Positions 20,640 through 31,759 of a stretch of DNA of 64,000 nucleotides are shown here, piece by piece. The notes under the pieces are model-generated. The model searched no databases. It had not been told where the DNA came from and saw nothing but the letters and a program-made list of their open reading frames with translations. The stretch is taken from assembly GCF_027943255.1 (NCBI RefSeq), contig NC_072896.1, positions 121,117,879 through 121,181,878 of the forward strand, in the 5' to 3' direction. Numbering within the stretch: the first letter of the stretch is position 1; each line of letters begins with the position of its first letter. The position numbers and the translations under genes are program-made. Source of the DNA: Anastrepha obliqua. Lineage: Eukaryota > Arthropoda > Insecta > Diptera > Tephritidae.

Positions 20640-22440
20640 AAAGCGTAAAGATATTACAGATATATTTTTTTTGTGCGGAAAAACATGGGGACTCAGCCCG
20701 AGAATGATTTACTGGACATTCACTACAGTTGTTAAGCCCATAGTAACCTACGCTTCACTAGCTTGGTTGCACAAAGTTAAGCAACGAAAGGCGGTAAATG
20801 AACGCAACAATTTGCGCCGTCTCGTCAGTATAAGAGGAGCAATGATAGCATACCAAACTCACGCTTTACCACTTTTCATTTTCACTTTCACTTTAATTGA
20901 AAAAGCAACTCGTTTGAGCGCCTTAAGGTTAAAAGGAATCTCCAACTTAAAAAGCGGAGATATCGAACGATACTGAATATCTTAGAAGGGTTCCGACATA
21001 CAGTCCAATCGTGATAGTCCGACACATACGGGACCGACTCGTTGTCGGATTATCAAATATTCCGGACTACCGAAGGTTCCATTTAATCAATGTTATATAT
21101 TGTAGCTCGCCCGACTCCGTAGATCTCACTTAGGTAAAGAGGTGTTTCACCACGCTCGTATCGCTGAATTACGGCCCATTTATCATTCAGCGTAAGTGTT
21201 GTATGTTTACGTTTGTTTGACGTCGATGCCATCACTAAGTAAAACCAAATCAGAAAATAACGACACGAAAAGACAGAAAAAAATCACATCAACACCGTCA
21301 GAAATCGCGAGAGAACTGGCGTCGTTCAAATTTAATGACAAATACGTTGTGACCGGGAAACAAAACACAATCCCCTGTGCTGCTCTGCTACGACTGATCA
21401 AAATAAAATAATGCCAATTGCATCCATAGATGTTATGAGGTTGTCGGATTACCGAACGTGTCGGATTAAGAAATGTCGGACTATCACGATTGTACTGTAC
21501 TTCTATTCTTTATAGGTTGGATATATTTATTATCTTCCAAACCCATTCTGTTAAGGAACTTCCAAATTCTCGTTAATGAACATGCGGCCTGGAAAAATAA
21601 TTCTATCATCTTCAAGCCCGGATCCCAGATATGGTACACTGGTGGATCAAAATTAGAAGATGATAAAACAGGGGCGGGAATCAATGGGTCTAAATTCATA
21701 AAATCGATTCTAGTGGCTCTCTACTCAGCAATATTTCAGGCAGAAATACATGCCATTGAGATATGTGTGAAGGAATGTCTCCGTAGATAGTCAGCGGCCA
21801 TTCCATTAACTACAGTCACCTGGAAAGTGGTATATGACAGCCTGAATCTTTCTAACATGCTAGAGAACTTCACCACACTATTATTGGGTTGGGTTCCTGG
21901 ACACGAAGAACACGAAGAAAATGAAATAGCGAACCATCTAGCTAAAAAATTGGTCCTGAACCTTTTTGTGGATTTACAAAAGGCCACCTCAATGAACTTC
22001 TCATTAGGTGAGAAGTGAAGAAGTTCGCTGAACACTGGCAAAATCCTATCAGTCGGCGACAAGCGAAACAATGCCTAATGCCGGACAGTGGCATTTTTGA
22101 TATGTTACTTTCGCTCGGCAGTGTAGACTTAAGACTTAACTGGTTACTTTACAGGCCACTGTAGCTTGAGATATCATTTAAACAAAATAGGCCTTTCTGA
22201 GACCATCATCTGCCTGTCCTGTGAAACGGACGTTGAAAATTCAGAACACATTCTTTGTAAATGCCCTGCACTAGGCAAAAAACGGCACGGCTGCAGCACC
22301 TTAGTGCTACTGACATGCCTCCATTTAAGTTATGGAACAATAGATCTATTTTGGTCGCAGTATGCATTAGCACTAATAATAACTAATAATAATATTGTAG
22401 AAAAAGAAAGGCGTCGCTCAATCGCCCCCTGACAATGCTG
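20640..22440 (+). mobile_element. Truncated RNase H-bearing non-LTR retrotransposon, split by a pogo-type MITE
   Basis: The RT thumb appears first (CGKTWGLSPRMIYWTF, VVKPIVTYASLAW). After the MITE at 21001-21497, RNase H follows: QIWYTGGSKLED (expected YTDGSK; the first catalytic Asp is Gly), FQAEIHAIEICVKECLRR, VVYDSLNLSNML and LLGWVPGHEEHEENEIANHL. A Cys-rich tail has CLSCETDVENSEHILCKCPA near 22200-22270. Several stops. The organisation matches the element at 1-4618 and the copy at 25841-27340, so I place it in the same LOA/R1 group. Confidence 0.8.
21001..21497. mobile_element. pogo-type MITE inserted in the RNase H retrotransposon
   Basis: The left end is TA (20999-21000) then CAGTCCAATCGTGATAGTCC. 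The right end reads GGACTATCACGATTGTACTG then TA (21498-21499). The inverted repeats match in 19 of 20 positions, differing only at C/A at the sixth base, and extend further into TCCGACA. CAGT termini and TA duplication are pogo/Tigger features, but the termini differ from the Tigger at 6691. The 71-residue frame inside (21196-21408) has no motif I recognise. Confidence 0.85.
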
Positions 22441-24378
22441 GTGGAACAGATCACCGAAGTGTAGAGGGACGCATGAGTTAGTATCCATCCTTATGACGTG
22501 GTTGGAAATTAATCAAAATATCACCTAATCCAATTCCTTTCAGGGCGCGAAATATTTCAAAATACCTCCATAGATTTGGCCATGATAATTTCCCACTTGG
22601 ACTGACAAGAAACTTAAGCTTTGGGTGTTTTGCCTGCTCAAGTAAGCAGACAACTCGCCAAGTAAGCGGTTCGCAGAAAAAAGTTTATCATAATTTCACT
22701 TGCTACTTGGTCTAAGTCTATGAGTGGTGCTAACCATACCATTGAAATATTCGAAACTTTTAACCGCCGTACTCTTCCACTGAGTTGCCCTCAAGGATAT
22801 TTGTATGATCTTCGTATGATTTTTATGTAAAGTACAGTGCCGCAGAATATGAAATTGTGATATTTTAGAAAAAAATGAAAAAAATCAAAACACTGAATTT
22901 TTATATTTATGTTTGATAAATGTGCTGCCTATTTCCATACTTATTCAATAACAAATTCTCGGAAGGCCAGCCGTGCGCGCCTGGGTAATAGCAAATTCGC
23001 TCTATTTTGTGCTACTACAGTATTTCTTCACATAACTTATTTCACGTTATTTAGTGAAAATATGGACGCTAAATTATTTAACTGGAACTTTGAAGTAAAC
23101 AAGCAACTATTTCTTATTTTGAAAATTTCAATTGGTTTTTATATTCATCAAACTGACTGATGGTAATGGTTTACATGTGCACAAATATTTGCTGCTATGC
23201 TGCTGATAAGATGCCATACAAAATGCGGTTGTGGTTGTGTTTGTGTTGTCCACATAACTGTAAACTTTAACAAACTTTCTCATACACACATACATCAACA
23301 TGCGCATACCAGAAAATATTTTATCCCCAACGAATATGAGAAGCTCTTCCCTAGAGAAGCAGCTGTGCATGTGGTTGTGTGCGAGTGTGTGTGGGATTAA
23401 TGAATTTGATTTCTAGTGTGATAATTCAATTCGACAAATATTGACTTATGTAAATTGTTTGGGGATCGCAAAGTTATCACACTTACATTCCTCGAATTTA
23501 CTTAAGCATAACTTAAGCAATACACCTACAAACATGCGTAGAAACATCAATATATATTTACGTATATTTGCATATTCATCTTAAGAGTTTACGAGTGCGG
23601 CGGCTGTTCGGTGACGGACCCTTTTGAGCTGATACGTTTGTATGCATGTACGAGTACGGATGGCGTTGTGAAAACATTTAATATTGTATATATCTGTTAA
23701 CATGCTATTAATTGCGTTAAATCGAGAAGGACTAGGAGATAATGTGATTTAATTGTGTACAAATACGAGAGGAATTTGATTAACGCTTGCCAATTAAGCG
23801 GCATGAATAATAACGAATTTCCGGCTAAAGAGGGTTAAATTATAACAGAGCAAAACTAGAGGGAGAGATTTACTTGAATAGAGTAATGAGATTGATTTCA
23901 TTCGTTGGTCACCCACCAGCCTTGTAAAAATCTTAAATTTATCAAATTCAAAAGTGTTGGCGGTCTTTGCAAATTATGGAAAACCTGAAGAAAGCGAAGA
24001 TGCTTTGGGATATTAAGTAATCAACCGTTTTAAGTGACCTCAAAGCCGTGGGAGACAAAGCAAAATAAAAAAAAAAAAATTGGAAAAAGGCTACCAAACG
24101 CCGGTTAGTTAACATTTTGACTGACGTCGGTCAAGGCAGTGATGAAAAAACTAATAAATTAAATTTTTCTAATTCTTTAGAATCTTTGAAGCTGAGTTAA
24201 AAAGTATACTGGAAAAAATAGGGTCTTTCAAAAGACGCACCTAGATGCTGGTTAAAACAAAATTTAAAATTTAAAATAAGTTATAAAATAACTAAAATAA
24301 AAATTTTAAAATAAATATGTTAAAATTTAGATTTTTTTTTTTGTTAAAAATTATGTCACTGAATCAAGAGTACGTCTA
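22441..24378. other. Spacer without recognisable gene
   Basis: Unique-looking AT-rich DNA with TG-rich patches near 23225-23255 and 23365-23395. A 10-bp-scale A run is at 24066. Nothing coding is recognised, including the frames at 22909-23160 and 23128-23370. Confidence 0.45.
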
Positions 24379-25200
24379 CCAGGTATATGTCTATGAAATG
24401 AGACTTTCAGCTATTAGCCCATAGATGTCGCTAGGGATATTTTGAAACCTTCCCAAATGTCTTGTTTTTTTTCACCTGTCAGCTGTCAACAATATTCTGG
24501 TCATTCTTTGTTACGTTTCATACAACAATGCATTTTTGTCGCTCTAAAAAATGTCGAATTTCGTGCCTTCAAACTACGATTTGCGGACATCGAAAAACCA
24601 TTTGTGAAATGCCGCTCTCCTGGTTAAAAAGGAAGTCTTTTTTGCATCGAATCGTTACGGGTGACGAAAAATGGGTGTATTTCTCCAAAACGATCGTATG
24701 GTCCGCCCGGCCACAAGCCAAAAACAAAGGCCAAACCAAATCGCTTCGGCCGCAAGGCAATGCTGTGTGTTTTCTGGGATCAGCGTGGTATGATTTGGTA
24801 CGAGCTATTAAAACCGGCTATTAAAACAGTTAACTTTGCACGCTAGCAACGACAATTGGCCGATTTGAATAGCGCTATACACCGAAAACGCCCAGAATAT
24901 GCCGATCGGCACCGCCACATCGAACAAGAGCGACCCGGGGATTGGTGGAGACGTACGATTGGGAACCGCTGGTGCATGAGGCTTACTCACCAGACTTGGC
25001 GCCTTCCGATTATCATTTGTTTGCGTCGATGGGACACGCAATTTTCGAGCAGCGCTTCAATTCTCACGAAGAAGCCAAAAAATGGCTCGATGATTGGTTT
25101 GCGGCCAAAGACGGCCAATTTTTTTGGCGCGGCATCCGCAAATTGCCTGAGGGATGGGAAAAATGTGTCGCTAGCGATGGCTATTATTTTGAAGATTAAA
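24379..25200 (+). mobile_element. mellifera-type mariner, internally deleted transposase
   Basis: CCAGGTATATGTCTATGAAA starts right after TA at 24377-24378 and resembles the mariner terminal repeat of this subfamily. The transposase starts at the ATG at 24551 with MSNFVPSNYDLRTS, then a large deletion joins it to TICEMPLSWLKRKSFLHRI. Next come VTGDEKWVYF (first Asp), AKPNRFGRKAMLCVFWDQR, YELLKPAIKTVNFAR, YSPDLAPSDYHLFASMGH (third Asp) and RGIRKLPEGWEKCVASDG before the stop. The segment that should hold HDNAPSH, the second Asp, is replaced by unrelated text. No right terminal repeat was found. The copy is inactive. Confidence 0.85.
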
Positions 25201-25230
25201 TTTGTAGTAATTTTTTGTTAATAAACGTAG

Positions 25231-25840
25231 AAGTAAAAACTGCCAAGCAGTCGATTCAGGATTGCCTAATTTTTAAGAGATGTCGATGTTGAAGGATGTT
25301 CAGCAACACTTTTGCGCTACGGCAGCTATATAAGAGAATTTCCCATATTTTTTTCTGAGAAAACTTTTAAATTCATTGATCTTAAAATGTATGCACATAT
25401 TATGCTATTTTTTTTACTGTATTTTAAGACTTAGTATTAGTAAAAGTAAAGGAGCTACAGCTGATTTTCGGGAGCTCCTCTCAAACAAGGCGTTTTGCGG
25501 TAATAGTGGTCTCTGAACTGGATCCTCTGAAATTGAAAAAAACAAACAGATTTCGTTAAAGTAATGTTAAATCTAGTAATTACTTGAAGGATTAAGCAAA
25601 ATAAATTTTTTTGAATAAATGGCGGTTTCTCAAAAAAAAAAAAATAAATTTTTGAGCAAAATTTCGGCCTTAAATTATTTATAAAAAAATATTATTCGGT
25701 AAGAAAAAATCTTCGATTAATTACTGAAAAATATATTTAAGAAGCTCGTGCTAAAATTTGAGACTAATCGGTTTAGCCGTTGTCGAGTAAATTTTGACGA
25801 TTTGAGAAAAACGCGTTTAAAGTTTGAAAAGCACTTTTCA
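25231..25840. other. AT-rich spacer without recognisable gene
   Basis: A- and T-rich DNA including an A run at 25634-25645. No motif seen. Confidence 0.45.
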
Positions 25841-27340
25841 TATTGCGGCCTTTCTATAAATCCACTGACGACCCAGAGTGTTTCTCCCCTCAATAATGGG
25901 CGCTCCATTGGTGCTCTCTGACAAGGTGAAATACCTGGGACTCATCCTTGACAGAGGTCTTACGTGGAAGCCAAATATTGAGGAGAGAATTAGGAAGGCA
26001 ACAGTCGCCTTGTATGGTTGCAGGGGCGCTGTCGGCAAAAGATGGGGCCTCTCGACTAAAGTCACTTTTTGGCTTTATAACACGATTATAAAACCAATCT
26101 TGCTGTACGGAGTCCTTGTCTCGTAGAACTCGCTAGAAAGGATGTAGGATCAGTTAAGAAGCTGGAGTGTGTACAAAGGTCTGCCCTCATTGGAATCGGT
26201 GGGGCGCTCCGTACCACTCCTACTCTAGCGCTTAACACTATGCTGAATGTGGCATCCGTGGACATTGTAGGAAAAACTACCGCTGCATGCGCCGCTTTCA
26301 GACTAAGGTGTGCGGGCCATAGACTAGACTTAAGTTACGGATACTCTAGCATCCTTAAAAATTTTGAGTTCATCCTCATGGTGCTGGATCACTGTGCACC
26401 CACGCTAGGTCCGAGCTGACCGTTTTCTACTCTACCCCAAGGGATGAGTGGGCGCGGTGCAACATTTGGCGGCAAGGCATGGCAAACATGTTCACGGTTG
26501 GCTCGAAGTTGGACGGAAGGGTTGGTGGGGAAGTATTCTGTAAGGAGCTTCCCATCAAACTTAAATTCAGGCTTCCGGACCACTGTAGTATTTTCCAAGC
26601 AGATGTATCCGCAATTAAAGAAGCAGTGGACTGGTTACTTACCTCGGTAATTACCGTTAAGGAAGTAAATATTTACTCCGATAGCCAAGCGGCAATTAGG
26701 GCCTTGGGCTTGTTGTTTGTGCGTTCGAGATTGGTCGGGGACTGTCTGGACTCTCTCGATTGCATCCGAGTACTTCGACATCAGGCTCATTTGGGTTCCC
26801 GAGCACAGCGGCATAGAGGGAAACTGCTGGGCTAATGAGCTGGCTAGACAGGGAATTTTGGAGACGGCTTCGTCGTGAAATGAGAGAATTGGGGTTCCCT
26901 TAAGAACCTGTGGTCTGCTCTTGGAAAGATAGGCGTCGAGTCAACTCAGTGAGCGCTGGACTAGTGCGCAAACGTGCAAGGTCGCGAGATTTTTCTGGCC
27001 ACGGGTAGATCGGGGACGCTCGAGGGAACTCCTAAGGCTAACAAAGACGCAACTCTCGAATTTGTGGGTATCTTTACCTGACATTGTAATAGCGGGTCTA
27101 AATATCATACATTTGGTGAAGTTCATCAGTAACTTGTTGCGGCTAACTACGAACGCAAATCAGCCACCGTCGGCGTCGTCGTAAAATGCATGGTCATTAG
27201 CATCTCTAATCCGAAGGTTCCTCTTCTCCTTCCTTTCTCCTTTCTCCTCTCCCGCGTATGGCATCATAACGGACGGATTTTCAATACTTGTCCAAGTGTG
27301 CCCTAAGCTGGGGCAGCCATTTAACCTAACCTAACCTTAC
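25841..27340 (+). mobile_element. 5'-truncated LOA/R1-group retrotransposon with RNase H and a TAACC-type 3' tail
   Basis: The frame enters in the RT thumb: VKYLGLILDRGLTWKPNIEE, KATVALYGCRGAVGKRWGLS and IIKPILLYGVLV, then a stop. After shifts RNase H follows: FTVGSKLDGRVGG (Asp to Val in the TDGSK box), CSIFQADVSAIKEAVDWL, NIYSDSQAAIRALG and, after another shift, WVPEHSGIEGN. The 3' end is a short untranslated region closing in ATTTAACCTAACCTAACC at about 27320-27336. A SINE starts within 10 bases. Same group as 1-4618 and 20640-22440. Inactivated by stops and frameshifts. Confidence 0.8.
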
Positions 27341-27343
27341 ATA

Positions 27344-27650
27344 GGCGGCCGCCATAGCCGAATGGGTTGGTGCGTGATTACCATTTGGAATTCAGAGAGA
27401 ACGTGGGTTCGAATCTCGGTGAAATACCAAAATGAAGAAAAAGTTGTTTCTAATAGCTGTCGCCCCTCGGCAGGCAATGGCAAACCTCCGAGTGTATTTC
27501 TGCCATGAAAAAGCTCCTCAAACAAATATCTGCCGTTCGGAGTCGGCTTGAAAGTGTAAGTCTCTCCATTTGTGGAACAACATCAAGACGCACACCACAT
27601 ATAGGAGGAGGAGCTCGGCCAAGCACCCAAAAAAAAGACGCCAATTATAT
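27344..27650 (+). mobile_element. Full-length tRNA-derived SINE
   Basis: The head has a Pol III A box, TAGCCGAATGGG at 27355-27366, and a B box, GGTTCGAATCTC at 27406-27417, 51 bases apart start to start. The body carries GCCCCTCGGCAGGCAATGG, CTCCGAGTGTATTTCTGCC, GTCTCTCCATTTGTGGAAC and ends in CGCCAATTA followed by TA-rich sequence. The other copies are at 17942, 18950 and 36798. It would be transcribed by Pol III and mobilised by a partner LINE that I cannot identify; the 3' end matches none of the LINE ends in this window. Confidence 0.9.
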
Positions 27651-27664
27651 TATATTTATGTATA

Positions 27665-28250
27665 TATCGGGTGTACAGGAATCTGGAGTAAATATTTCGG
27701 AAATAACGTTACGACGACGCTTATACGAAAATGGACTTTTTTGCAGACGACCAGCAAAAAAGCCAAAACTGACACCGTGTATTCGAAATCGGCGGAAACT
27801 TTGGGCACAACTTCACAGAGGCTTCAACGCGGAATACTGGAAAAAAGTAGGTTAAAAAAAAACATTTTTTTCCTTTGTCAAATAGCAGTAGTAAGAAGAT
27901 GTGAATATTCACACTTTTTTGTGTTTGTGTTTTTCTTCCTACAGATCATCTTCAGCGATGAATGCCGATTGGAAGCGATCATAAAAACAGCAAATTTTGT
28001 TCGCAGAAGAGCCGGAGAACGATATTCTGAAGATTGTGTGCTTCCAAGGGTCAAAAACCCCCGCCCCCAGTGTTATTGTTTGGGGCTGTATAACTTCAGA
28101 GAGACTAGGTCTGCTGCATTTTGTTGAGGTAACAATGCGTTCTGTCCAGTACGTAGAGGTGTTGGAAAACGTTTTGCTGCCATATTTAGAAACCCTGCAA
28201 GATGGAGCTCCATGTCACACATCCAGGATGAGCATGAATTGTCTGAATTC
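27665..28250 (+). pseudogene. Tc1-like transposase relic with an apparent 98-nt intron
   Basis: The coding text starts VNISEITLRRRLYENGLFCR and RPAKKPKLTPCIRNRRKLW, then reaches AEYWKK at 27846. GT at 27847 opens a T-rich segment ending TTCTTCCTACAG at 27944; removal continues as IIFSDECRLE, the first catalytic Asp box. Further on are VRRRAGERYSEDCVL, VIVWGCITSERLGLLHF (after a shift), YVEVLENVLLPYLETLQDGA and PCHTSRMS, the second Asp box (QDGAPCHTS). The third acidic residue is missing because the sequence diverges near 28250. No terminal repeats were found. Confidence 0.75.
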
Positions 28251-30316
28251 AATGAAAATAATGGTTTTGCTGGTACTCAGAAAATTCATCTATGTTCTTA
28301 CCTGTGTGTGCTCTATTAACTTATTTCTATCGGCTCCGGAGTTTGGCGTTTTCCAATAATCAGACTGACAGTTCGAGTAAAAAAATGCTCTTATTACTGA
28401 AATTCTCTCACCCTCCCACATTATCCTACGCTTTGGTCCTATAATTTTATTATAGCACGAATACAGATTAAAAATATTGCAATCGTCATTTTTATACGTA
28501 AAATTAATATCTAGGTAGGTATTTTTTTCCAATTTTAATTGCATACATTTAGCCTTATTTACTGAAAATTAATGTCACTCATACGCCCCATACACTAAGC
28601 CTCCTAATTGACGTTAGTCCGACATTCCATTTCGCCACGCACACACATTCAGTGCTCGCTCGCATTCACGTAGTTAGTGCGATGCTCCATTAAAGTTGAG
28701 ACGCATCGCGGCTGCAGAGAATAATTATCAATTTCAGTGCTTCCGCTCAATACTGACATATCCTATTAGTTTTATAAGCAATTGATTGGATAGAGAAGCG
28801 AATTGACCCGTGCAGCAGCCAAGTATCTGTAGTGAAGAAAAAGCAACGACAATAAAATGTTAGTAGCGGAATGCGGACAGAAAGTGTGGTAAAATGAGTT
28901 TAAACTACAGTAATGGCCAGACAATTTGGATGGTCGTTAATTTTTAAACTCAAATGGCCAATTGAAAGTATCAACAGCTTTACGAGTAGCAAATAAATGC
29001 GTAAGCAAAAAATATGCAAATACTCGTAGTTGAAAAACGCTTTGCATTCAATGTGCAAATTTAGTAAAAAAAATACTCAATCGGGATTGAGCGCAGTTGC
29101 ATAAATTTACGGTTAATTTGCTTGCTTATTATTCCTGCTTAATCGCAACTTTTAAGTGGCTTATACTGTCATGGCACACCTAAAAGTCTACACACCAGAT
29201 TGTGGCCGTCGTTGAAATTATTGCTGTTCTTATTGTTGTTGCCGTTGTCAACTTTTTAATCTGCCGCTGACAGAGGCAATTACGCGCGCGCTCGCAACAT
29301 TACATTTCTTGCGGAAAAAGGTAAAAAAACTACAACTACAACAACAATTGGGCAAAGTCTCCCAAAAAGCTGTTGAGTCCCTTGTTTTTATTGTTACACG
29401 TACAGAAATACTCACATCTCAAGTGCCCATTATTGCATGTGTGTGTCTGTGTATTTGTGTGTGTGTATGTGTGTGCTTGCGTATTGAACTCACTCTAGTA
29501 AAATACTTCCGCCTCGGTTATGTTGTGCAAAAAAAAGTTTCGCGTGTAACACGTTGCATGCCACAAAAGCTAGCTGGCGCGCGCAACTCAGTGTGGCCTC
29601 ATCAATGGGGCCAATAGTAGTCACTGCTATTCACGCTGCTTACAGTTACTGTTTTCATTGTTGCACATACTTTGGCAGCATAACAATGTCAAAATTTGTG
29701 AAACTAAATTATTGGAACAGTTGAAGGAGAAACGGCTGACAGTATTAGGAGTAGTTAAAAAACCCAAAGTGGCAAAACGGCTGGCAATTCACTGCCTACG
29801 TAGACATTTTGTGGTAGTATTGGAAGCAGTGGCCATAGCTGATAGAGTGCCGCACAGTGGTCGAAAGTGGAGAAAGGCTCTAATTTACTTAAGTTTTTAA
29901 TTTTGCTTTTTTAATCCCCCAGATATGCCTCTGCTCTTATTTAAAAATAGTTGGTACAAATGGAGGACCACGTGAAGCGAGTGCCACGAGAAGCGCAAAA
30001 GTTAAATAGTTGGTAATCTATAAATAAGAGATTCCATTGCAGCTGCAGGTGAGTGTTTTTCAAAATATTCCAAATGCTGTTCAATGCTTTCCTTTATTTA
30101 AAAATGCGTACAACTTCTAGTGTTTGAGCACGTGGAGTTCTCAAAGACAAAAAGGCTGCACAATTCTACCACTAAAGATATTTTCTATTAATTGGCCCCC
30201 ATTTCGAAAGTTTTCATCACATTGCATGCTCTATGTTTATAGCTGTAAAGAAAGAATTGAGGTTGTAAAATTAAATTTTCTGTAGCAAAATAGACAAAAA
30301 GTTTAACTAGGGTAGC
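28251..30316. other. Spacer without recognisable gene
   Basis: Unique-looking DNA with a TG-rich stretch at 29438-29475. Short frames (29309-29617, 29658-29900) show no family resemblance. I see no supportable gene. Confidence 0.45.
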
Positions 30317-30481
30317 AGTCGTTTCTTTCTCGTGCTAACCGGAGCTAGTTTTACCCACCAAGTGAAGCCAAGTCCTTCTCCACCTGATCTTTTCAACGCA
30401 GAGGAGGCTTCTCTCTTCCTCTGCTACCACGAGCTGGTGCCGCATCGAATACTTTCAGAGCCGGAGCGTTTGTATCCATTC
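30317..30481 (-). mobile_element. Fragment of the RTE element, ORF 3' end
   Basis: The plus strand from CGTTTCTTTCTCGTGCTAAC to GGAGCGTTTGTATCCATTC matches 11332-11495 of the RTE element base for base with few differences. It corresponds to the last ~55 codons of the ORF. Its end at about 30481 adjoins the TTTTA array. Confidence 0.9.
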
Positions 30482-30661
30482 TTATTATTTAATTTCTTTT
30501 ATTTAATTTATTTTATTTTATTTTTTTATTTTATTTTATTTTGTTGTTTTTTATTTTATTTTATTTTTTTTATTTTTATTTTATTTTATTTTATTTTATT
30601 TTATTTTATTTTATTTTATTTTATTTTATTTTATTTTATTTTATTTTATTTTATTTTATTT
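30482..30661. repeat. TTTTA pentanucleotide microsatellite, left part
   Basis: Imperfect at first, then perfect ATTTT units from about 30582 to 30661. The same unit, in the same orientation and with the same strand composition, resumes at 34551 on the far side of the R4/Dong-like element. Confidence 0.95.
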
Positions 30662-30777
30662 TTGAGCTTAATCCATCTCGGCTATTGCCGGAGATTACAC
30701 ATCCCGGATAAAATTTTCAAGGGATTGTGCTCTGGTGGAGCGTAGTCCAAGTTCTACGCCCATGCGATTGCTATTGC

Positions 30778-31608
30778 TTAAATATTTAAAAATCTACGAA
30801 CTATTGCACATGTGTCCAGTATGGTCGACTTCTGCATGTCTTCTAAAAGGTGTTGGCAGTCATATTTCTTCAAGTTTTTTATTAAATGCTTAGGCACTAA
30901 TCCAGTGGACGATATAATTATTGGAATTATATTCACTTCCCTCGCTTTGTACATCTGTTTCAGTTCTATGGCCAAAGCAGCATACTTCGATACTTTGGTG
31001 GAGTATGTGCTTTGGATGTTGCGATTAAGGGGCACCGCTATATCGATTACTTCGATCGTTTTATTTATCTTGTCGAACAAGATAATGTCAGGTTTGTTGG
31101 CAGCTGCTGTTTGATCTGTGGATATAAATCTGTCCCAGTACAGTTTAAAACTCGCATTTTCCAATATTGCCTTTGGTTCATATTTAAAATACAAGACTTC
31201 TTCTTGTAAGAGACTGTGTTTTATCGCAAGTTGTTGGTGGAGGATCTTTGCTATATTGTTATGTCTCATGACATATTCACGGGGGGCAAGTACACTACAT
31301 CCAGCAATTACATGGTCGATTGTTTCGCCGTAAATGCCGCACCTTCGGCATCTATCTTCTATTGCCTCGCCATGTATCGACCTTCGGAAATTCCTTGTTG
31401 GAATAACTCGGTCTTGGATAGCGATTGCGAAACCTTCTGTTTCTGAAAATAGCTTTCCTTTTTTCAACCATAAATTGGATGATTGTGCGTCTATCCATTC
31501 CATTTCGAGATCATGCGGATGGGCACCGTGTATTGTTTTTGCCTTCCATGCTGCGATCATTTCTGCTGGGGATTTAACCCCCTCAGGTACTGGGAAATCC
31601 TGGTCCAT
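30778..31608 (-). pseudogene. Zinc knuckle and restriction-like endonuclease of the R4/Dong-like element
   Basis: A 276-codon frame that is the displaced C-terminus of the RT frame above. CRRCGIYGETIDHVIAGC gives a Cys87-Cys90-His99-Cys104 knuckle, followed by REYVMRHNNIA (Arg115, His116), a motif shared by the R2/R4 group. The nuclease core is YWDR (about 157-160), NKPDIILFDK (Pro173-Asp174) and IEVIDIAVP (Asp189), a PD-(D/E)XK arrangement. The tail IIPIIISSTGLVPKHL is well kept. In the intact element it would cut the target DNA to prime reverse transcription. The upstream frameshift and stop mean it is probably not made as one protein. Confidence 0.85.
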
Positions 31609-31759
31609 CAGACTTAGCGGGGTAAAGCCGTTATCTGTATCGGGGTAAAGCCAAAACGTTTCGAGGAAGGGATATTCTTTCCACAGCGCTTTGAGGGTAA
31701 TGGCTTTGGAACTTTGTAAATGTGGTGCGTATCAGCGATTCAATCCGAAGGATGTCTGT

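Noticed and set aside
27320..27336. Interstitial telomere repeat (CCTAA)
   Set aside because: Only about three units, located at the 3' end of a retrotransposon relic.
27355..27417. A genuine tRNA gene
   Set aside because: A and B boxes are present, but the acceptor and anticodon arms do not fold convincingly and the same head recurs on a 300-bp SINE body.
29309..29900. Two plus frames of 80-102 residues as small genes
   Set aside because: One is partly encoded by a TG repeat, and neither resembles a family I know.
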